Shown piece by piece: positions 20,649 to 32,319 of a DNA stretch of 64,000 nt; positions within the stretch are counted from its first letter, which is position 1, and every line of letters starts with the position of its first letter. Source of the DNA: Gordonia polyisoprenivorans (lineage in GTDB: Bacteria > Actinomycetota > Actinomycetes > Mycobacteriales > Mycobacteriaceae). A program made the translations under genes and the position numbers. The stretch spans positions 3,410,001-3,474,000 of the forward strand of contig NZ_CP072203.1 in NCBI RefSeq assembly GCF_017654315.1, given 5' to 3'. The notes beneath the pieces were generated by a model, which ran no database searches, had not been told where the DNA came from, and saw only the letters and a list, made by a program, of their open reading frames with translations.

Positions 20649-22679
20649 GTGGCCGACCCGAGTACCTACCGTCCCCCGCCCGGGACGATCCCCACCGATC
20701 CGGGGGTCTACAAGTTCCGTGATTCCCACGGCCGCGTCATCTATGTGGGCAAGGCCAAGAACCTGCGCTCGCGTCTGACGTCGTACTTCGCCGACATCGC
20801 CTCGCTGCATCCGCGTACTCGTCAGATGGTGACCACCGCGGCGTCGGTGGAGTGGACGGTCGTCGGCACCGAGGTCGAGGCGCTGCAGCTGGAATACAAC
20901 TGGATCAAGGAGTTCGATCCCCGGTTCAACGTCCGTTATCGCGATGACAAGAGTTACCCGATGCTGGCGGTCACCCTCAACGAGGAGTATCCGCGGCTGT
21001 TCGTCTATCGCGGGCCGCGGCGTCGTGGCGTGCGCTATTTCGGTCCGTATTCGCACGCGTGGGCCATCCGGGAGACCGTCGACCTGCTGACCCGGGTGTT
21101 CCCGGCCCGTACCTGCTCGGCCGGGGTGTTCAAGCGGCACGGGCAGATCGACCGGCCGTGTCTACTCGGCTACATCGACAAGTGTTCGGCGCCGTGCATC
21201 GGCCGGGTCAGCGCCATCGAACACCGCGAGATCGTCAACGATTTCTGTGACTTCCTGGCCGGCCGTACCGACCAGATGATCAAGCGTCTCGAGCGTGAGA
21301 TGGCCTCGGCCGCAGAAGCACTCGACTTCGAACGGGCGGCGCGTCTGCGTGACGACGTGGGGGCGATGCGGCGCGCGTTGGAGAAGCAGGCGGTGGTCCT
21401 CGGCGACGGCACCGACGCCGATGTCATCGCGATGGTCGGCGACGAACTCGAGGTGTCGGTGCAGATCTTCCACGTCCGTGACGGACGGGTGCGCGGTGAG
21501 CGCGGGTGGGTCGTGGAGAAATCCGACGACGACGACATCGGCGAGCAGGTCGGGCAGTTCCTCACACAGTTCTACGGCGCCCAGGCCGATCTCGACGCGA
21601 CCGTCGAGGTCGGCGAGGACCGCGAACGCGGTGAGTCGGTGCCGCGTGAGGTCCTCGTCCCCGCGCTTCCCGCCGAGCACGAGGAACTGACCGAGTTCCT
21701 GTCCGATCTGCGCGGCAGCCGCGTCAGTCTGCGGGTCCCGCAGCGCGGCGACAAGAAGGCGTTGTTCGAGACGGTCGCCCGCAACGCCGGAGAAGCGTTG
21801 ACGCAGCACAAGTTACGCCGTGCCGGTGACCTGACGACGCGGTCGGCGGCGCTGACCGAGTTGCAGGAGGGCCTCGGACTCGACCAGGCCCCGCTGCGGA
21901 TAGAGTGCGTCGACATCTCGCACGTGCAGGGCACCGACGTGGTGGCCTCGCTCGTCGTCTTCGAGGACGGCTTGCCCCGCAAGTCCGATTATCGGCACTA
22001 TTCGATCCGCGAGGCGGCCGGCGACGGCCGCTCCGACGACGTCGGCTCGATCGCCGAGGTGACCCGCCGACGTTTCCTGCGCCATCGTGCCGATCAGGCC
22101 GACGGCGTCGCCGCCCAGGTGGCGGCGCAGGTGGCCGCCGACCCCGACTCCAAGAAGACGCGACGATTCGCCTATCCGCCGAATCTGTTCGTCGTCGACG
22201 GTGGTGCGCCGCAGGTGCATGCCGCGGCGACCGTTCTCGACGAGCTCGGCGTCACCGACGTGGCGGTGATCGGTCTGGCCAAGCGACTCGAGGAGATCTG
22301 GGTGCCCGGTGATGACGAACCGGTGATCCTGCCCCGCTCCAGCGAGGCGCTGTTCCTGCTGCAGCGGGTGCGCGACGAGGCGCACCGTTTCGCGATCACC
22401 TTCCACCGCAGCAAACGCAGCAAACGCATGACCGAGTCGGTACTCGACGGCGTTCCCGGGCTCGGACGCTCCCGGCGCACCGCGCTGGTCACCCACTTCG
22501 GCTCCGTCGCCAAGTTGCGGGAGGCCACCGTCGACGACATCGCCGCGGTCCCGGGCATCGGCCCGGGGACCGCCCGGGTGGTGCACGACGCGCTGGCCGC
22601 CGACACGCCACAGGTCACCGGCGATTCGGTGGCCGGACCGGCCGAGACCCCTCACGATGTGACGGCGGGATGGACATGA
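20649..22679 (+). CDS. uvrC: excinuclease ABC subunit C
   Basis: Makes the dual incisions of nucleotide excision repair. The protein is 676 aa. The N-terminal GIY-YIG nuclease domain (about 17-95; [20 protein letters not shown]) makes the 3' cut. A Cys cluster lies near 155-180 ([17 protein letters not shown]), followed by the UVR UvrB-binding helix pair (about 215-250; [14 protein letters not shown]). The C-terminal RNase H-like domain ([41 protein letters not shown]) makes the 5' cut, followed by a tandem HhH ([34 protein letters not shown]). GTG 20649 gives the usual N-terminus. It is coupled to rapZ-yvcK-whiA. Confidence 0.97.
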   Translation: MADPSTYRPPPGTIPTDPGVYKFRDSHGRVIYVGKAKNLRSRLTSYFADIASLHPRTRQMVTTAASVEWTVVGTEVEALQLEYNWIKEFDPRFNVRYRDDKSYPMLAVTLNEEYPRLFVYRGPRRRGVRYFGPYSHAWAIRETVDLLTRVFPARTCSAGVFKRHGQIDRPCLLGYIDKCSAPCIGRVSAIEHREIVNDFCDFLAGRTDQMIKRLEREMASAAEALDFERAARLRDDVGAMRRALEKQAVVLGDGTDADVIAMVGDELEVSVQIFHVRDGRVRGERGWVVEKSDDDDIGEQVGQFLTQFYGAQADLDATVEVGEDRERGESVPREVLVPALPAEHEELTEFLSDLRGSRVSLRVPQRGDKKALFETVARNAGEALTQHKLRRAGDLTTRSAALTELQEGLGLDQAPLRIECVDISHVQGTDVVASLVVFEDGLPRKSDYRHYSIREAAGDGRSDDVGSIAEVTRRRFLRHRADQADGVAAQVAAQVAADPDSKKTRRFAYPPNLFVVDGGAPQVHAAATVLDELGVTDVAVIGLAKRLEEIWVPGDDEPVILPRSSEALFLLQRVRDEAHRFAITFHRSKRSKRMTESVLDGVPGLGRSRRTALVTHFGSVAKLREATVDDIAAVPGIGPGTARVVHDALAADTPQVTGDSVAGPAETPHDVTAGWT

Positions 22680-22699
22680 GCACGAGCGGAGGCACGGAC

Positions 22700-23641
22700 A
22701 TGACCGACAGCGATCCCGCGCACGGGGCACCGGGACGAGGCGCCTCCGGTGTGAGCACCGACGGACTCGTCGTCCTGTTCGTCGCGGGCATGTCCGGCGC
22801 CGGCCGCTCCACGGTCGCCAACGTGCTCGAGGACGACGGGTGGTACGTCGCCGACAACGTGCCGCCCGCGCTGATCTCGACGATGGTCGACCTCGTCGCC
22901 GACAGCGATCCGCCGATCCTGCGGCTGGCCATGGTGTTACGCGCGTCCGACGAGAACCTCGGCGAGCAATTGCGCACGCTGCGCGCACAACTCGCGGCCA
23001 CCGGCACCCAGACGCGACTGCTGTTCCTCGACGCCAGCGATCAGGTGCTGGTCCGCCGCTTCGAGCAGGTCCGCCGTCGCCATCCGCTACAGGGCAGCGA
23101 AACCCTGGTCGAGGGGATCGCTCGGGAACGGGTGATCCTCGCGCCCCTCAAGGATTCCGCCGACCTCGTCGTGGAGACCTCGACGCTGACCGTCGCCAAA
23201 CTGCGTGAGGTGGTGGAGGATTCGTATCCGCACGACGCGAGTTCGCGGCTCAGCGTCGCCGTGCAGTCCTTCGGATTCAAGTACGGGCTACCGATCGACT
23301 CCGATCTCGTCGCCGATGTCCGCTTCTTGCCGAATCCATATTGGGTGGCCGATCTGCGGGAACTCAACGGTCGCGACGCGCCGGTGCGGGAGTATGTCCT
23401 CGGCCAGGACGACGCCGGGCGCTTCGTCGATCTCTACACCGAACTGATCGGTGTCGTCGGCAAGGGCTATCTGCGAGAAGGCAAGCGCTACATGACCGTC
23501 AGCATCGGATGCACCGGCGGCAAGCACCGCAGCGTCGCGATCTCCGAGGAGTTGGCGCGTCGCCTGCGCGTCGCGGCCGACGAGGCGGGCGCCGCGCGTT
23601 ACGACGTGCGGGTCATGCACCGGGATCTGGGGCGCGAATGA
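22700..23641 (+). CDS. rapZ: RapZ-family nucleotide-binding protein
   Basis: A 313-aa P-loop protein of the RapZ/YvcJ family. In E. coli RapZ is an RNA adaptor controlling glucosamine-6-phosphate synthase through small RNAs; the role in actinobacteria is not settled. The Walker A region reads AGMSGAGRSTVANVLEDDGW, with Arg where most homologues have Lys; other actinobacteria show the same change. Other signatures are GWYVADNVPPALI, RRHPLQG and the C-terminal YMTVSIGCTGGKHRSVAI. I chose ATG 22700 for its SD GGAGG at 7 nt; ATG 22676 (overlapping the uvrC stop) and 22670 are also in frame. It is followed by yvcK with ATGA overlap. Confidence 0.92.
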   Translation: MTDSDPAHGAPGRGASGVSTDGLVVLFVAGMSGAGRSTVANVLEDDGWYVADNVPPALISTMVDLVADSDPPILRLAMVLRASDENLGEQLRTLRAQLAATGTQTRLLFLDASDQVLVRRFEQVRRRHPLQGSETLVEGIARERVILAPLKDSADLVVETSTLTVAKLREVVEDSYPHDASSRLSVAVQSFGFKYGLPIDSDLVADVRFLPNPYWVADLRELNGRDAPVREYVLGQDDAGRFVDLYTELIGVVGKGYLREGKRYMTVSIGCTGGKHRSVAISEELARRLRVAADEAGAARYDVRVMHRDLGRE

Positions 23642-24642
23642 GTGCCATGCGAATCGCCGCGCTCGGCGGCGGCCACGGTTTGTATGCGACGCTCACCGCG
23701 ATGCGCTATCTGAGCCCGCACGTGACGGCTGTCGTGACCGTCGCCGACGACGGCGGGTCGTCGGGCCGGTTGCGTTCGGAACTCGGGGTGATCCCACCGG
23801 GTGATCTGCGAATGGCGATGGCGGCGTTGATGTGTGCGCCCGCAGCCCTCGACGGTCTGGCCGGTCGTCCCGACCCGGAGGCCGACCGGCGGCACCATGA
23901 GTTGTGGGCGGAGACCTTGCAACACCGGTTCGGTGGCTACGGTGCGCTCGCCGGACATCCGGTGGGCAACCTGCTGCTGGCCGGGCTGACCGAGGTCCTC
24001 GGCGACCCGGTGGCCGCCCTCGACGAGATGATGCGTGTGTTCGACGTCGACGGCCGGGTGCTGCCGATGTCGTCGGTCCCGTTGGAGATCGAGGCCGACG
24101 TCTCCGGGCTGGAATCCGATCCGCGTATCTCTCGGGTCATCCGCGGTCAGGTGGCCGTGGCGACCACCCCCGGTAAGGTGCGTCGGGTGCGGCTCCTGCC
24201 CTCGGAGCCCCCGGTGTGTGAGCCGGTGATCACCGCCATCGACGAGGCCGATCTCGTGGTCCTCGGTCCGGGCTCGTGGTTCTCCAGTGTCATCCCGCAC
24301 GTCCTGGTGCCCGACCTGCTGGAGGCGTTGCAGCGCAGCACTTCTCGCAAGGTGCTGATCGTGAACCTGGCGCCGGAGCCGGGGGAGACCCCGGGGTTCT
24401 CGGTGGAGCGGCACCTGCATGTGCTGCACGCCCACGCCGACACGTTCGCGATCGATCATGTGGTGGTCGACGAGTCATCGGTACCCGCCGGACGAGAGCG
24501 CGATCACCTCGAGCGGGCCGCCGGGATGTTCGGCGCGACCCTGGAGATCGGCGACCTCGCCGTTCCCGGGCGCCACGTCCACGACCCGGCGAAAGTGGCC
24601 GGCCTGATCAAGCAACTGTGTTCGCGTGAACCGACCCGTTAG
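23638..24642 (+). CDS. yvcK: YvcK/CuvA-family gluconeogenesis and morphogenesis factor
   Basis: A 334-aa protein of the UPF0052/CofD-like superfamily. It starts with AALGGGHGLYATLTAMRYL and VTVADDGGSSGRLRSELG, contains PPGDLRMAMAAL, GHPVGNLLLAGLTEVLGDPV, and the C-terminal LVVLGPGSWFSSVIPHVLVP. In Bacillus and mycobacteria these proteins bind UDP-sugars and influence cell-wall growth on gluconeogenic carbon sources. It is coupled to rapZ (ATGA) and followed by whiA, the standard order in Gram-positives. All the signature motifs are present. Confidence 0.93.
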   Translation: MSAMRIAALGGGHGLYATLTAMRYLSPHVTAVVTVADDGGSSGRLRSELGVIPPGDLRMAMAALMCAPAALDGLAGRPDPEADRRHHELWAETLQHRFGGYGALAGHPVGNLLLAGLTEVLGDPVAALDEMMRVFDVDGRVLPMSSVPLEIEADVSGLESDPRISRVIRGQVAVATTPGKVRRVRLLPSEPPVCEPVITAIDEADLVVLGPGSWFSSVIPHVLVPDLLEALQRSTSRKVLIVNLAPEPGETPGFSVERHLHVLHAHADTFAIDHVVVDESSVPAGRERDHLERAAGMFGATLEIGDLAVPGRHVHDPAKVAGLIKQLCSREPTR

Positions 24643-24713
24643 GCTGGCTCAACGTGGTTGCGCGGGCAGGGGAGGCCAGGGCGCGCCCTGGGAATGCAGA
24701 CATGGGGTCCGCG

Positions 24714-24746
24714 GATGACAGGAGGACCCGGCGATGACAGGAGGAC
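24714..24746 (+). repeat. duplicated GATGACAGGAGGAC unit at the whiA start
   Basis: GATGACAGGAGGAC occurs at 24714-24727 and again at 24733-24746, a 19-bp tandem duplication. Each copy carries an ATG and an AGGAGG. This creates two consecutive Shine-Dalgarno sequences ahead of alternative whiA starts. Confidence 0.85.
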
Positions 24747-25738
24747 AGGGACCGGTGGCGATGACCGCGGCGGTGAAGGACGAATTGAGTCGGCTCGCCG
24801 TGACGCAGGTGAGTCCGCGCAAGGCCGAGGTGTCGGCGCTTCTGCGGTTCGCGGGAGGCCTGCACATCGTGGCCGGACGCGTGATCGTCGAGGCCGAGGT
24901 CGACATGGGCAACGTGGCGCGACGTCTGCGCCGGGAGATCCACGACCTGTACGGATACACCTCCGAGGTCCATGTCCTGCGCGGCGGCGGACTGCGCAAG
25001 TCGGCGCGCTACATCGTGCGGGTCACCGCCGACGGTGAGGGCCTCGCCCGGCAGACCGGCCTGCTCGATCTGCGCGGCCGACCCGTCCGCGGGCTGCCCG
25101 CGCAGGTCGTCGGCGGCAGTGTCGCCGACGCCGAGGCCGCCTGGCGCGGTGCGTTCCTGGCGCACGGGTCACTGACCGAGCCCGGCCGGTCCTCGGCGCT
25201 GGAGGTCAGCTGCCCCGGTCCGGAGTCGGCGCTGGCACTCGTCGGGGCGGCCCGGCGACTGGGGGTGTCGGCGAAGGCCCGCGAGGTGCGCGGCGCCGAC
25301 CGCGTCGTCATCCGCGACGGTGAGGCGATCGGCGCACTGCTGACACGGATGGGCGCACACGACACGCGCCTGGTCTGGGAGGAACGCCGGATGCGCCGGG
25401 AGGTACGGGCGACGGCCAACCGCCTCGCCAATTTCGACGACGCGAACCTGCGACGCTCGGCGCGCGCCGCGGTCGCGGCCGCCGCCCGGGTGGAGCGCGC
25501 ACTGGAGATCCTCGGCGACGAGGTCCCCGACCACCTCGCCGCAGCCGGGCATCTGCGCATCACCCACCGGCAGGCCTCGCTGGAGGAACTCGGCCAGCTC
25601 GCCGATCCACCGATGACCAAGGACGCCGTCGCCGGCCGGATCCGCCGACTGCTGTCGACCGCGGACAAGAAGGCGCATGCCGAGGGCATCCCCGACACCG
25701 AGTCGGCGGTCACCTCGGATCTGCTCGACGACGCCTGA
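24734..25738 (+). CDS. whiA: sporulation/cell-division regulator WhiA
   Basis: A 334-aa WhiA-family DNA-binding protein. In Streptomyces it activates division and sporulation genes with WhiB; its role in non-sporulating mycolata is unclear. The N-terminal LAGLIDADG-like homing-endonuclease-derived domain spans about residues 10-215 ([46 protein letters not shown]) and the C-terminal helix-turn-helix about 255-320 ([33 protein letters not shown]). ATG 24734 has GGAGG at 8 nt; GTG 24755 and ATG 24761 fit the shorter N-terminus of most homologues and have the second copy of the duplicated SD. Confidence 0.94.
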   Translation: MTGGQGPVAMTAAVKDELSRLAVTQVSPRKAEVSALLRFAGGLHIVAGRVIVEAEVDMGNVARRLRREIHDLYGYTSEVHVLRGGGLRKSARYIVRVTADGEGLARQTGLLDLRGRPVRGLPAQVVGGSVADAEAAWRGAFLAHGSLTEPGRSSALEVSCPGPESALALVGAARRLGVSAKAREVRGADRVVIRDGEAIGALLTRMGAHDTRLVWEERRMRREVRATANRLANFDDANLRRSARAAVAAAARVERALEILGDEVPDHLAAAGHLRITHRQASLEELGQLADPPMTKDAVAGRIRRLLSTADKKAHAEGIPDTESAVTSDLLDDA

Positions 25739-25747
25739 TCGACGGTT

Positions 25748-25795
25748 GCCGACCCGATCGTTCGGTCGGCGGTACGGGTGTGCCAGTGCACCCGT
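25748..25795 (+). terminator. two tandem hairpins between whiA and gap
   Basis: GCCGACC (25748-25754) pairs with GGTCGGC (25764-25770), and ACGGGTG (25774-25780) pairs with CACCCGT (25789-25795). They start 10 bp after the whiA stop and lack a T-tract. Position favours termination of the uvrC-whiA transcript ahead of the separate gap promoter; -10-like TAGGCT follows near 25824. Confidence 0.5.
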
Positions 25796-25852
25796 CGCGC
25801 TGCCCACGATCAGGCGTCCTACTAGGCTGGACCCGACGCCGGTTGGCCATGA

Positions 25853-26938
<1,086 letters not shown>

Positions 26939-26983
26939 CCGACCGGTCGCTGACGAACCCAACCGTTACGGAGCAATGCTGCA

Positions 26984-28195
26984 ATGGGTGTACCCACTCT
27001 GAAAGACCTTCTCGACGAAGGCGTTTCGGGTCGCGGTGTGTTGGTTCGATCGGATTTCAACGTCCCGCTCGACGGGTCGACGATCACCGATCCGGGCCGA
27101 ATCCTCGCCTCCCTGCCGACGCTGAACGCGCTCATCGACGCCGGTGCCAAGGTGATCATCACCGCGCATCTGGGCCGCCCCAAGGGCGAGCCGGATCCGA
27201 AGTACTCACTGGCGCCGGTCGCCGAGCGTCTCGGCCAGGAGCTGGGCCGCAACGTCCAGCTCGCCGGTGATGTCGTCGGCTCCGACGCGCTCGCGCGTGC
27301 CGAGGGACTCACCGACGGTGATGTCCTGCTGCTGGAGAACGTGCGGTTCGATCCGCGCGAGACGTCCAAGGACGAGTCCGAGCGTGAGGCGCTGGCCAAG
27401 GCCTTCGTCGAACTCGTCGGTCCCGACGGCGCCTTCGTCTCCGACGGGTTCGGGGTGGTGCACCGCAAGCAGGCCTCGGTGTACGACGTCGCCAAGCTGC
27501 TCCCGCACTACGCGGGTGAGCTGGTGGCGGCCGAGGTCAAGGTGCTCTCGGCACTCACCGAGGACCCGGAGCGGCCCTACGCCGTGGTGTTGGGCGGCTC
27601 GAAGGTGTCCGACAAGCTCGGCGTGATCGAGGCGCTGGCACCGAAGGTCGACACGCTGGTCATCGGTGGCGGTATGGCATTCACGTTCCTGGCCGCCCAG
27701 GGTCATGGCGTGGGCACCTCGCTGCTCCAGGAAGACCAGATCGAGGTCTGCAAGGACCTGCTGGAGCGATTCGGCGACGTCATCCGGCTGCCTGCGGACG
27801 TGGTGGTGGCCGACAAGTTCGCCGCCGACGCGCAGTCGCAGACGGTCTCGGCCGACGCCATCCCCGACGGATGGATGGGTCTGGACATCGGACCGGAGTC
27901 GGTGCAGCGCTTCGCCGCCCTGCTCTCGGGTGCCAAGACGATCTTCTGGAACGGGCCGTCGGGCGTGTTCGAGTTCGAGAAGTTCGCCGCGGGCACCAAG
28001 GGCGTCGCCGAGGCGATCGCCGGCGCCACCAAGGCCGGTGCGTTCACCGTCGTGGGCGGCGGCGACTCCGCGGCCGCGGTCCGCACGCTCGGGCTGCCGG
28101 ACGACGACTTCTCGCACATCTCGACCGGCGGCGGTGCGTCGTTGGAATACCTGGAGGGCAAGGAATTGCCGGGACTGAAGGTGCTGGAGTCATGA
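26984..28195 (+). CDS. pgk: phosphoglycerate kinase
   Basis: Transfers phosphate from 1,3-bisphosphoglycerate to ADP. The protein is 403 aa. N-lobe substrate-binding [10 protein letters not shown] and [15 protein letters not shown] are present; [19 protein letters not shown] carries the usual signature, although the common DAFG reads DGFG, as in other actinobacteria. The C-lobe has [24 protein letters not shown] and the nucleotide loop GGGDSAAAV, with [12 protein letters not shown] near the end. It lies 45 bp after gap. The stop overlaps tpiA (ATGA). Confidence 0.98.
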   Translation: MGVPTLKDLLDEGVSGRGVLVRSDFNVPLDGSTITDPGRILASLPTLNALIDAGAKVIITAHLGRPKGEPDPKYSLAPVAERLGQELGRNVQLAGDVVGSDALARAEGLTDGDVLLLENVRFDPRETSKDESEREALAKAFVELVGPDGAFVSDGFGVVHRKQASVYDVAKLLPHYAGELVAAEVKVLSALTEDPERPYAVVLGGSKVSDKLGVIEALAPKVDTLVIGGGMAFTFLAAQGHGVGTSLLQEDQIEVCKDLLERFGDVIRLPADVVVADKFAADAQSQTVSADAIPDGWMGLDIGPESVQRFAALLSGAKTIFWNGPSGVFEFEKFAAGTKGVAEAIAGATKAGAFTVVGGGDSAAAVRTLGLPDDDFSHISTGGGASLEYLEGKELPGLKVLES

Positions 28196-28983
28196 GCGGA
28201 TCCCGCAAGCCCCTCATCGCGGGCAACTGGAAGATGAACCTCAATCATCTCGAGGCCATCGCCCTGGTGCAGAAGATCGCATTTGCCTTGCCCGCGAAGT
28301 ACTTCGAGAAGGTCGACGTGACGGTGATCCCGCCGTTCACCGACATCCGCTCGGTGCAGACGGTCATCGACGGCGACAAGCTGCTGTTGACCTACGGTGC
28401 CCAGGATCTGTCGGCGCACGATTCCGGTGCCTATACCGGCGAGATCAGCGGCGCGTTCCTCGCCAAGCTCGGGTGCACCTTCGTCGTCGTCGGGCATTCG
28501 GAGCGACGCACGATGCACGCCGAGACCGACGAGGTGGTGCTCGCCAAGACCAAGGCGGCACTGAAGCACGGTCTGACGCCGATCGTCTGCATCGGTGAGG
28601 GACTCGACATCCGCGAGTCCGGGGAGCACGTCGCCTACAACGTCGCGCAGTTGAAGGGTTCGTTGGCGGGACTGTCGGCCGAGGACATCGCGAAGGTCGT
28701 CATCGCCTACGAGCCCGTCTGGGCGATCGGTACCGGTCGGGTGGCCAGTGCGGCCGACGCGCAGGAGGTCTGCGCGGCGGTGCGTGCCACGCTCGCCGAG
28801 ATCGCCGATGCGTCGACCGCCGCCTCGGTGCGGGTGCTCTACGGCGGATCGGTGAACGCCAAGAACGTCGGCGACATCGTCGGGCAGACCGACGTCGACG
28901 GGGCACTGGTCGGCGGCGCCTCGCTGAAGGCCGACGAGTTCTCCACGTTGTCGGCGATCGCCGCGGGCGGCCCCCTGCCCTGA
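28192..28983 (+). CDS. tpiA: triose-phosphate isomerase
   Basis: Interconverts dihydroxyacetone phosphate and glyceraldehyde 3-phosphate. The protein is 263 aa. The TIM-barrel residues are clear: Asn/Lys in [13 protein letters not shown], catalytic His in VVGHSERR, catalytic Glu in [12 protein letters not shown] with the flexible loop, and phosphate-binding YGGSVNAKN and [12 protein letters not shown] 28192 overlaps the pgk stop. It ends the glycolytic trio; a strong hairpin follows before secG. Confidence 0.98.
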   Translation: MSGSRKPLIAGNWKMNLNHLEAIALVQKIAFALPAKYFEKVDVTVIPPFTDIRSVQTVIDGDKLLLTYGAQDLSAHDSGAYTGEISGAFLAKLGCTFVVVGHSERRTMHAETDEVVLAKTKAALKHGLTPIVCIGEGLDIRESGEHVAYNVAQLKGSLAGLSAEDIAKVVIAYEPVWAIGTGRVASAADAQEVCAAVRATLAEIADASTAASVRVLYGGSVNAKNVGDIVGQTDVDGALVGGASLKADEFSTLSAIAAGGPLP

Positions 28984-29005
28984 GCGCCCGTTCGGACGCG
29001 TACAC

Positions 29006-29049
29006 TGGTCGAGCCGGTTGCATTCCTCGTGAAGTGACCGGCTCGACCA
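29006..29049 (+). terminator. 13-bp perfect hairpin between tpiA and secG
   Basis: TGGTCGAGCCGGT (29006-29018) pairs with ACCGGCTCGACCA (29037-29049) around an 18-nt loop, 23 bp past the tpiA stop and 59 bp before the secG start. No T-tract follows. A -10-like TACACT (29001-29006) abuts the left arm, so the hairpin may instead sit at the 5' end of a secG transcript. Confidence 0.55.
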
Positions 29050-29107
29050 TGTCGTCGGGCCCCTGGCCGGACGCGACTCGATTCCAACCGACAAGGATCT
29101 GCCTGAC

Positions 29108-29347
29108 GTGCTCGAAACAGTTCTGGACATCGGCCTGATCATCACCAGTGTGCTGCTGGTGATCCTGGTTCTGCTGCACCGGGGTAAGGGCGGTGGCCTG
29201 TCGTCGCTCTTCGGTGGCGGTGTGCAATCGAGTCTGTCCGGCTCGAGCGTCGTCGAGCGCAACCTCGACCGGTTGACGATCTTCGTCGGGTTGGTATGGT
29301 TCATCTTCATCATCGGTATCGGCGTCGACATCAAGCTGTCCGCCTGA
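29108..29347 (+). CDS. secG: preprotein translocase subunit SecG
   Basis: A 79-aa accessory subunit of the SecYEG channel. It has two membrane helices (GLIITSVLLVILVLLHRGKG, about 9-22, and LTIFVGLVWFIFIIGIGV, about 55-72) joined by the conserved loop GLSSLFGGG, with SSLSGSSVVERNLDR. GTG 29108 is the only start giving the family N-terminus. It sits between tpiA and ppc, as in many actinobacteria. Its transcript ends in a strong terminator. Confidence 0.95.
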   Translation: MLETVLDIGLIITSVLLVILVLLHRGKGGGLSSLFGGGVQSSLSGSSVVERNLDRLTIFVGLVWFIFIIGIGVDIKLSA

Positions 29348-29365
29348 CCTGACACGTTTTTCCCT

Positions 29366-29397
29366 CGACCCGATGCGGCCACGGCCGCATCGGGTCG
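29366..29397 (+). terminator. intrinsic terminator after secG
   Basis: CGACCCGATGCGGCC (29366-29380) and GGCCGCATCGGGTCG (29383-29397) form a near-perfect 14-bp stem with a tight loop, starting 18 bp after the secG stop. A T-rich run precedes it (GTTTTTCCCT) and TGTGCTTTCTGTG follows, so it could act in both directions. Confidence 0.8.
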
Positions 29398-29482
29398 TGT
29401 GCTTTCTGTGTACCGGACTTTCTGTGCACCCGAGATGCCCACCCGAGATGCCACCGTCACGCACAGCCGCAATACTGGGGCC

Positions 29483-32314
29483 ATGACCTCTCCTTCGCGC
29501 GGTGCCCCGGACTGGCGTCCTTCCATCTCGATCGTCGACCACATCGTCGTCGACGACGAGGGCCGCACCCTCACCGAACCGCTTCGTGAGGACATCCGGT
29601 TACTCGGCGGCATCCTCGGTGACATGGTGCGCGAACATTCCGGGTCGGAGGTCTTCGACCTCGTCGAATCGGCGCGGGTCGCGGCATTCAAGATCAGGCG
29701 GGCCGAGATCGATCGCGACGAGCTGGCCGACCTCTTCGTCGATCTCGACATCGCGGTCGCCATGCCGATCATCCGTGCGTTCAGCAATTTCGCGCTGTTG
29801 GCCAACCTGGCCGAGGACATCCACCGTGAACGCCGACGCATGATCCATGTGCGTGCCGGCGATCCGCCACAGGACAGCAGCCTGGACGCCACATACGCCA
29901 AACTGGCCGAGGCCGGTCTCGGTGATGACGAGGTGGGCGATGCGCTCGCCGACGCGACGGTGGTGCCGGTGATCACGGCCCATCCCACGGAGACCCGTCG
30001 GCGGTCGGTGTTCGAGGCGCAGAACCGGATCACCGAACTGATGCGATACCGGTCGCGGACCGAGCTGACCCCCGCCGAGGAGGCCGCGGTCACCGAGGGA
30101 ATCCGGAGGCAGATCCTGACGCTGTGGCAGACCGCGTTGATCCGCCTCGAGCGGCTGACCATCCAGGACGAGATCCGTTCGGGTCTGCGCTATTACGACG
30201 CGTCGTTCTTCGAGATCGTGCCCAAGATCAACACCTCGGTGCGGGCCGCATTGCGGTCGGCGTATCCGAACGCGGGCCTGGCCGACGAGCCGATGCTGCG
30301 GATGGGTTCGTGGATCGGCGGTGACCGCGACGGCAACCCGTTTGTCACGGACGAGATCGTGGAGATGGCAACGACTCTCGCGGCGCGCACCGCGATCGGC
30401 AATCATTTGTCGGAGCTCGAGGCGCTCGCGCAGGAACTGAGCATGTCGACCCGACTGATGACGACCTCCGACGCGGTCTACGAACTAGCCGGGGTGCCCC
30501 GCGAGGACGCGGCCGCCGACGAGCCGTTCCGTCTGGCGTTGCGCCACATTCGTTCTCGGTTGGTGGCCACCGCGACCGGGCTGTTCGGTGAGGAGGTGAT
30601 GAAGACCTCGGATCTGTTCCTGCTCGACGGTGCCGACGCCTACTCGACCGCCGACGAACTGCTCGCCGACCTCGACGTCATCGATTCCGGACTCCGCGCC
30701 GCCAACGACGACATCATCGCCGACGACAGGCTACTGCGGCTGCGGGAGTCGGTGCGCACCTTCGGTTTCCACCTGTCCGGGCTGGACATGCGGCAGAACT
30801 CCGACATGCACGAGGACGTCATCGCCGAACTGCTGGCGTGGGCCGGCGTGCACCCGGACTACCGATCGCTGGACGAGGCCGAGCGGGTCGAGATCCTGAC
30901 GAGTGAACTCGCCGCCCGGCGCCCGCTCACCCGGCCCGATGCCGAGTTGTCCGAGTTGGCAACCAAGGAACTCAACATCGTCCGTGCGGCCGCCGCTGCG
31001 GTGGCGCGGTTCGGACCGCAGTCGGTGCCCAACTACATCATCAGCATGTGTACCTCGGTCAGCGACATGCTCGAGCCCATGATCCTGCTGAAAGAAGCCG
31101 GGCTGATCGACATCGACGGCGACACCGGGAAACTCACCTCGACGGTTCGGATCGTCCCACTGTTCGAGACCATCGAGGATCTGCAGCAGGGCGCCGAAAC
31201 CCTGTTGGCCGCCTTGGACATCCCGCTGTACCGCGACCTCGTCGACGGGCAGTCGGGCATGCAGGAGGTCATGCTCGGCTATTCCGATTCCAACAAGGAC
31301 GGCGGCTACATGGCCGCGAACTGGGCGCTCTATCGCGGTGAACTCGATCTGGTCGAGGCCGCGGCCAAGGCCGGAATCCGGTTGCGGCTCTTCCACGGTC
31401 GTGGTGGCACCGTCGGCCGTGGTGGGGGACCGAGCTACGACGCCATCCTGGCCCAGCCGCCGGGGGCGGTCCAAGGGTCGCTGCGCATCACCGAGCAAGG
31501 TGAGATCATCGCCGCGAAGTATGCCGAACCCGTCAGCGCGGAACGCAATCTGGAGACGTTGCTCGCTGCGACCATCGAGTCGTCGCTGCTCGACGTCGAG
31601 GGGCTCGGAGATGTATCCGAGGACGCCTACACCACTCTCGATGAGATCGCGGCGCTGGCCCGTTCGGCCTACAGCGCATTGGTGCACGAGACACCGGGGT
31701 TCGTGGAGTACTTCACGACGTCGACGCCGCTGTCGGAGATCGGCGCACTCAACATCGGCAGCCGTCCTGCGTCGCGTAAGCAGACCGAGAAGATCTCCGA
31801 TCTGCGGGCAATCCCGTGGGTGCTGTCGTGGACACAATCCCGGGTGATGCTGCCGGGTTGGTACGGCACCGGCGCCGCGTTCGAGCAGTGGGTCGGCGAC
31901 GACCCCGATCGTCTGGCCACCCTGCAGCGGTACTACGAGAAGTGGCCGTTCTTCCGCACAGTCATGTCCAACATGGCGCAGGTGCTCGCCAAGTCGGACA
32001 TGGGGCTCGCACATCGGTACGCCCAGCTCGTCCCCGATGAGCAGTTGCGCGACACCGTCTTCGGGATGATCGTCGACGAGCACGAACGCACCATCGCGAT
32101 GTATTCGAAGATCACCGGCACCAACGATCTGCTCGCCGACAACGCGGCGCTCAAACGGTCGGTGTACAACCGCTTCCCGTACCTCGAGCCGCTGAATCTG
32201 CTGCAGGTCGAGCTTCTGCGTCGCTTCCGCGCCGGTGACGATTCAGCCCGAATCCGCCGCGGTATCCAGCTGACGATGAACGGTTTGGCGACCGCACTGC
32301 GCAACAGCGGATAG
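29483..32314 (+). CDS. ppc: phosphoenolpyruvate carboxylase
   Basis: Carboxylates phosphoenolpyruvate to oxaloacetate, feeding the TCA cycle. The protein is 943 aa, normal. Catalytic His167 is in [13 protein letters not shown]; the second family signature is [18 protein letters not shown]; the Gly-rich loop [20 protein letters not shown] is complete. The extreme C-terminus reads ALRNSG in place of the usual QNTG tail. ATG 29483 gives the family length; a -10-like AATACT lies about 8-12 nt before it, so the mRNA may be leaderless. The gene ends at the boundary of the repeat/HNH island. Confidence 0.96.
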   Translation: MTSPSRGAPDWRPSISIVDHIVVDDEGRTLTEPLREDIRLLGGILGDMVREHSGSEVFDLVESARVAAFKIRRAEIDRDELADLFVDLDIAVAMPIIRAFSNFALLANLAEDIHRERRRMIHVRAGDPPQDSSLDATYAKLAEAGLGDDEVGDALADATVVPVITAHPTETRRRSVFEAQNRITELMRYRSRTELTPAEEAAVTEGIRRQILTLWQTALIRLERLTIQDEIRSGLRYYDASFFEIVPKINTSVRAALRSAYPNAGLADEPMLRMGSWIGGDRDGNPFVTDEIVEMATTLAARTAIGNHLSELEALAQELSMSTRLMTTSDAVYELAGVPREDAAADEPFRLALRHIRSRLVATATGLFGEEVMKTSDLFLLDGADAYSTADELLADLDVIDSGLRAANDDIIADDRLLRLRESVRTFGFHLSGLDMRQNSDMHEDVIAELLAWAGVHPDYRSLDEAERVEILTSELAARRPLTRPDAELSELATKELNIVRAAAAAVARFGPQSVPNYIISMCTSVSDMLEPMILLKEAGLIDIDGDTGKLTSTVRIVPLFETIEDLQQGAETLLAALDIPLYRDLVDGQSGMQEVMLGYSDSNKDGGYMAANWALYRGELDLVEAAAKAGIRLRLFHGRGGTVGRGGGPSYDAILAQPPGAVQGSLRITEQGEIIAAKYAEPVSAERNLETLLAATIESSLLDVEGLGDVSEDAYTTLDEIAALARSAYSALVHETPGFVEYFTTSTPLSEIGALNIGSRPASRKQTEKISDLRAIPWVLSWTQSRVMLPGWYGTGAAFEQWVGDDPDRLATLQRYYEKWPFFRTVMSNMAQVLAKSDMGLAHRYAQLVPDEQLRDTVFGMIVDEHERTIAMYSKITGTNDLLADNAALKRSVYNRFPYLEPLNLLQVELLRRFRAGDDSARIRRGIQLTMNGLATALRNSG

Positions 32315-32319
32315 GTCCT

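Noticed and set aside
27703..30162. Long open frame on the minus strand across pgk, tpiA, secG and ppc
   Set aside because: It is the complement of four clear plus-strand genes with conserved motifs; high G+C leaves antisense frames open. Its translation is Arg/Ser-rich and family-free.
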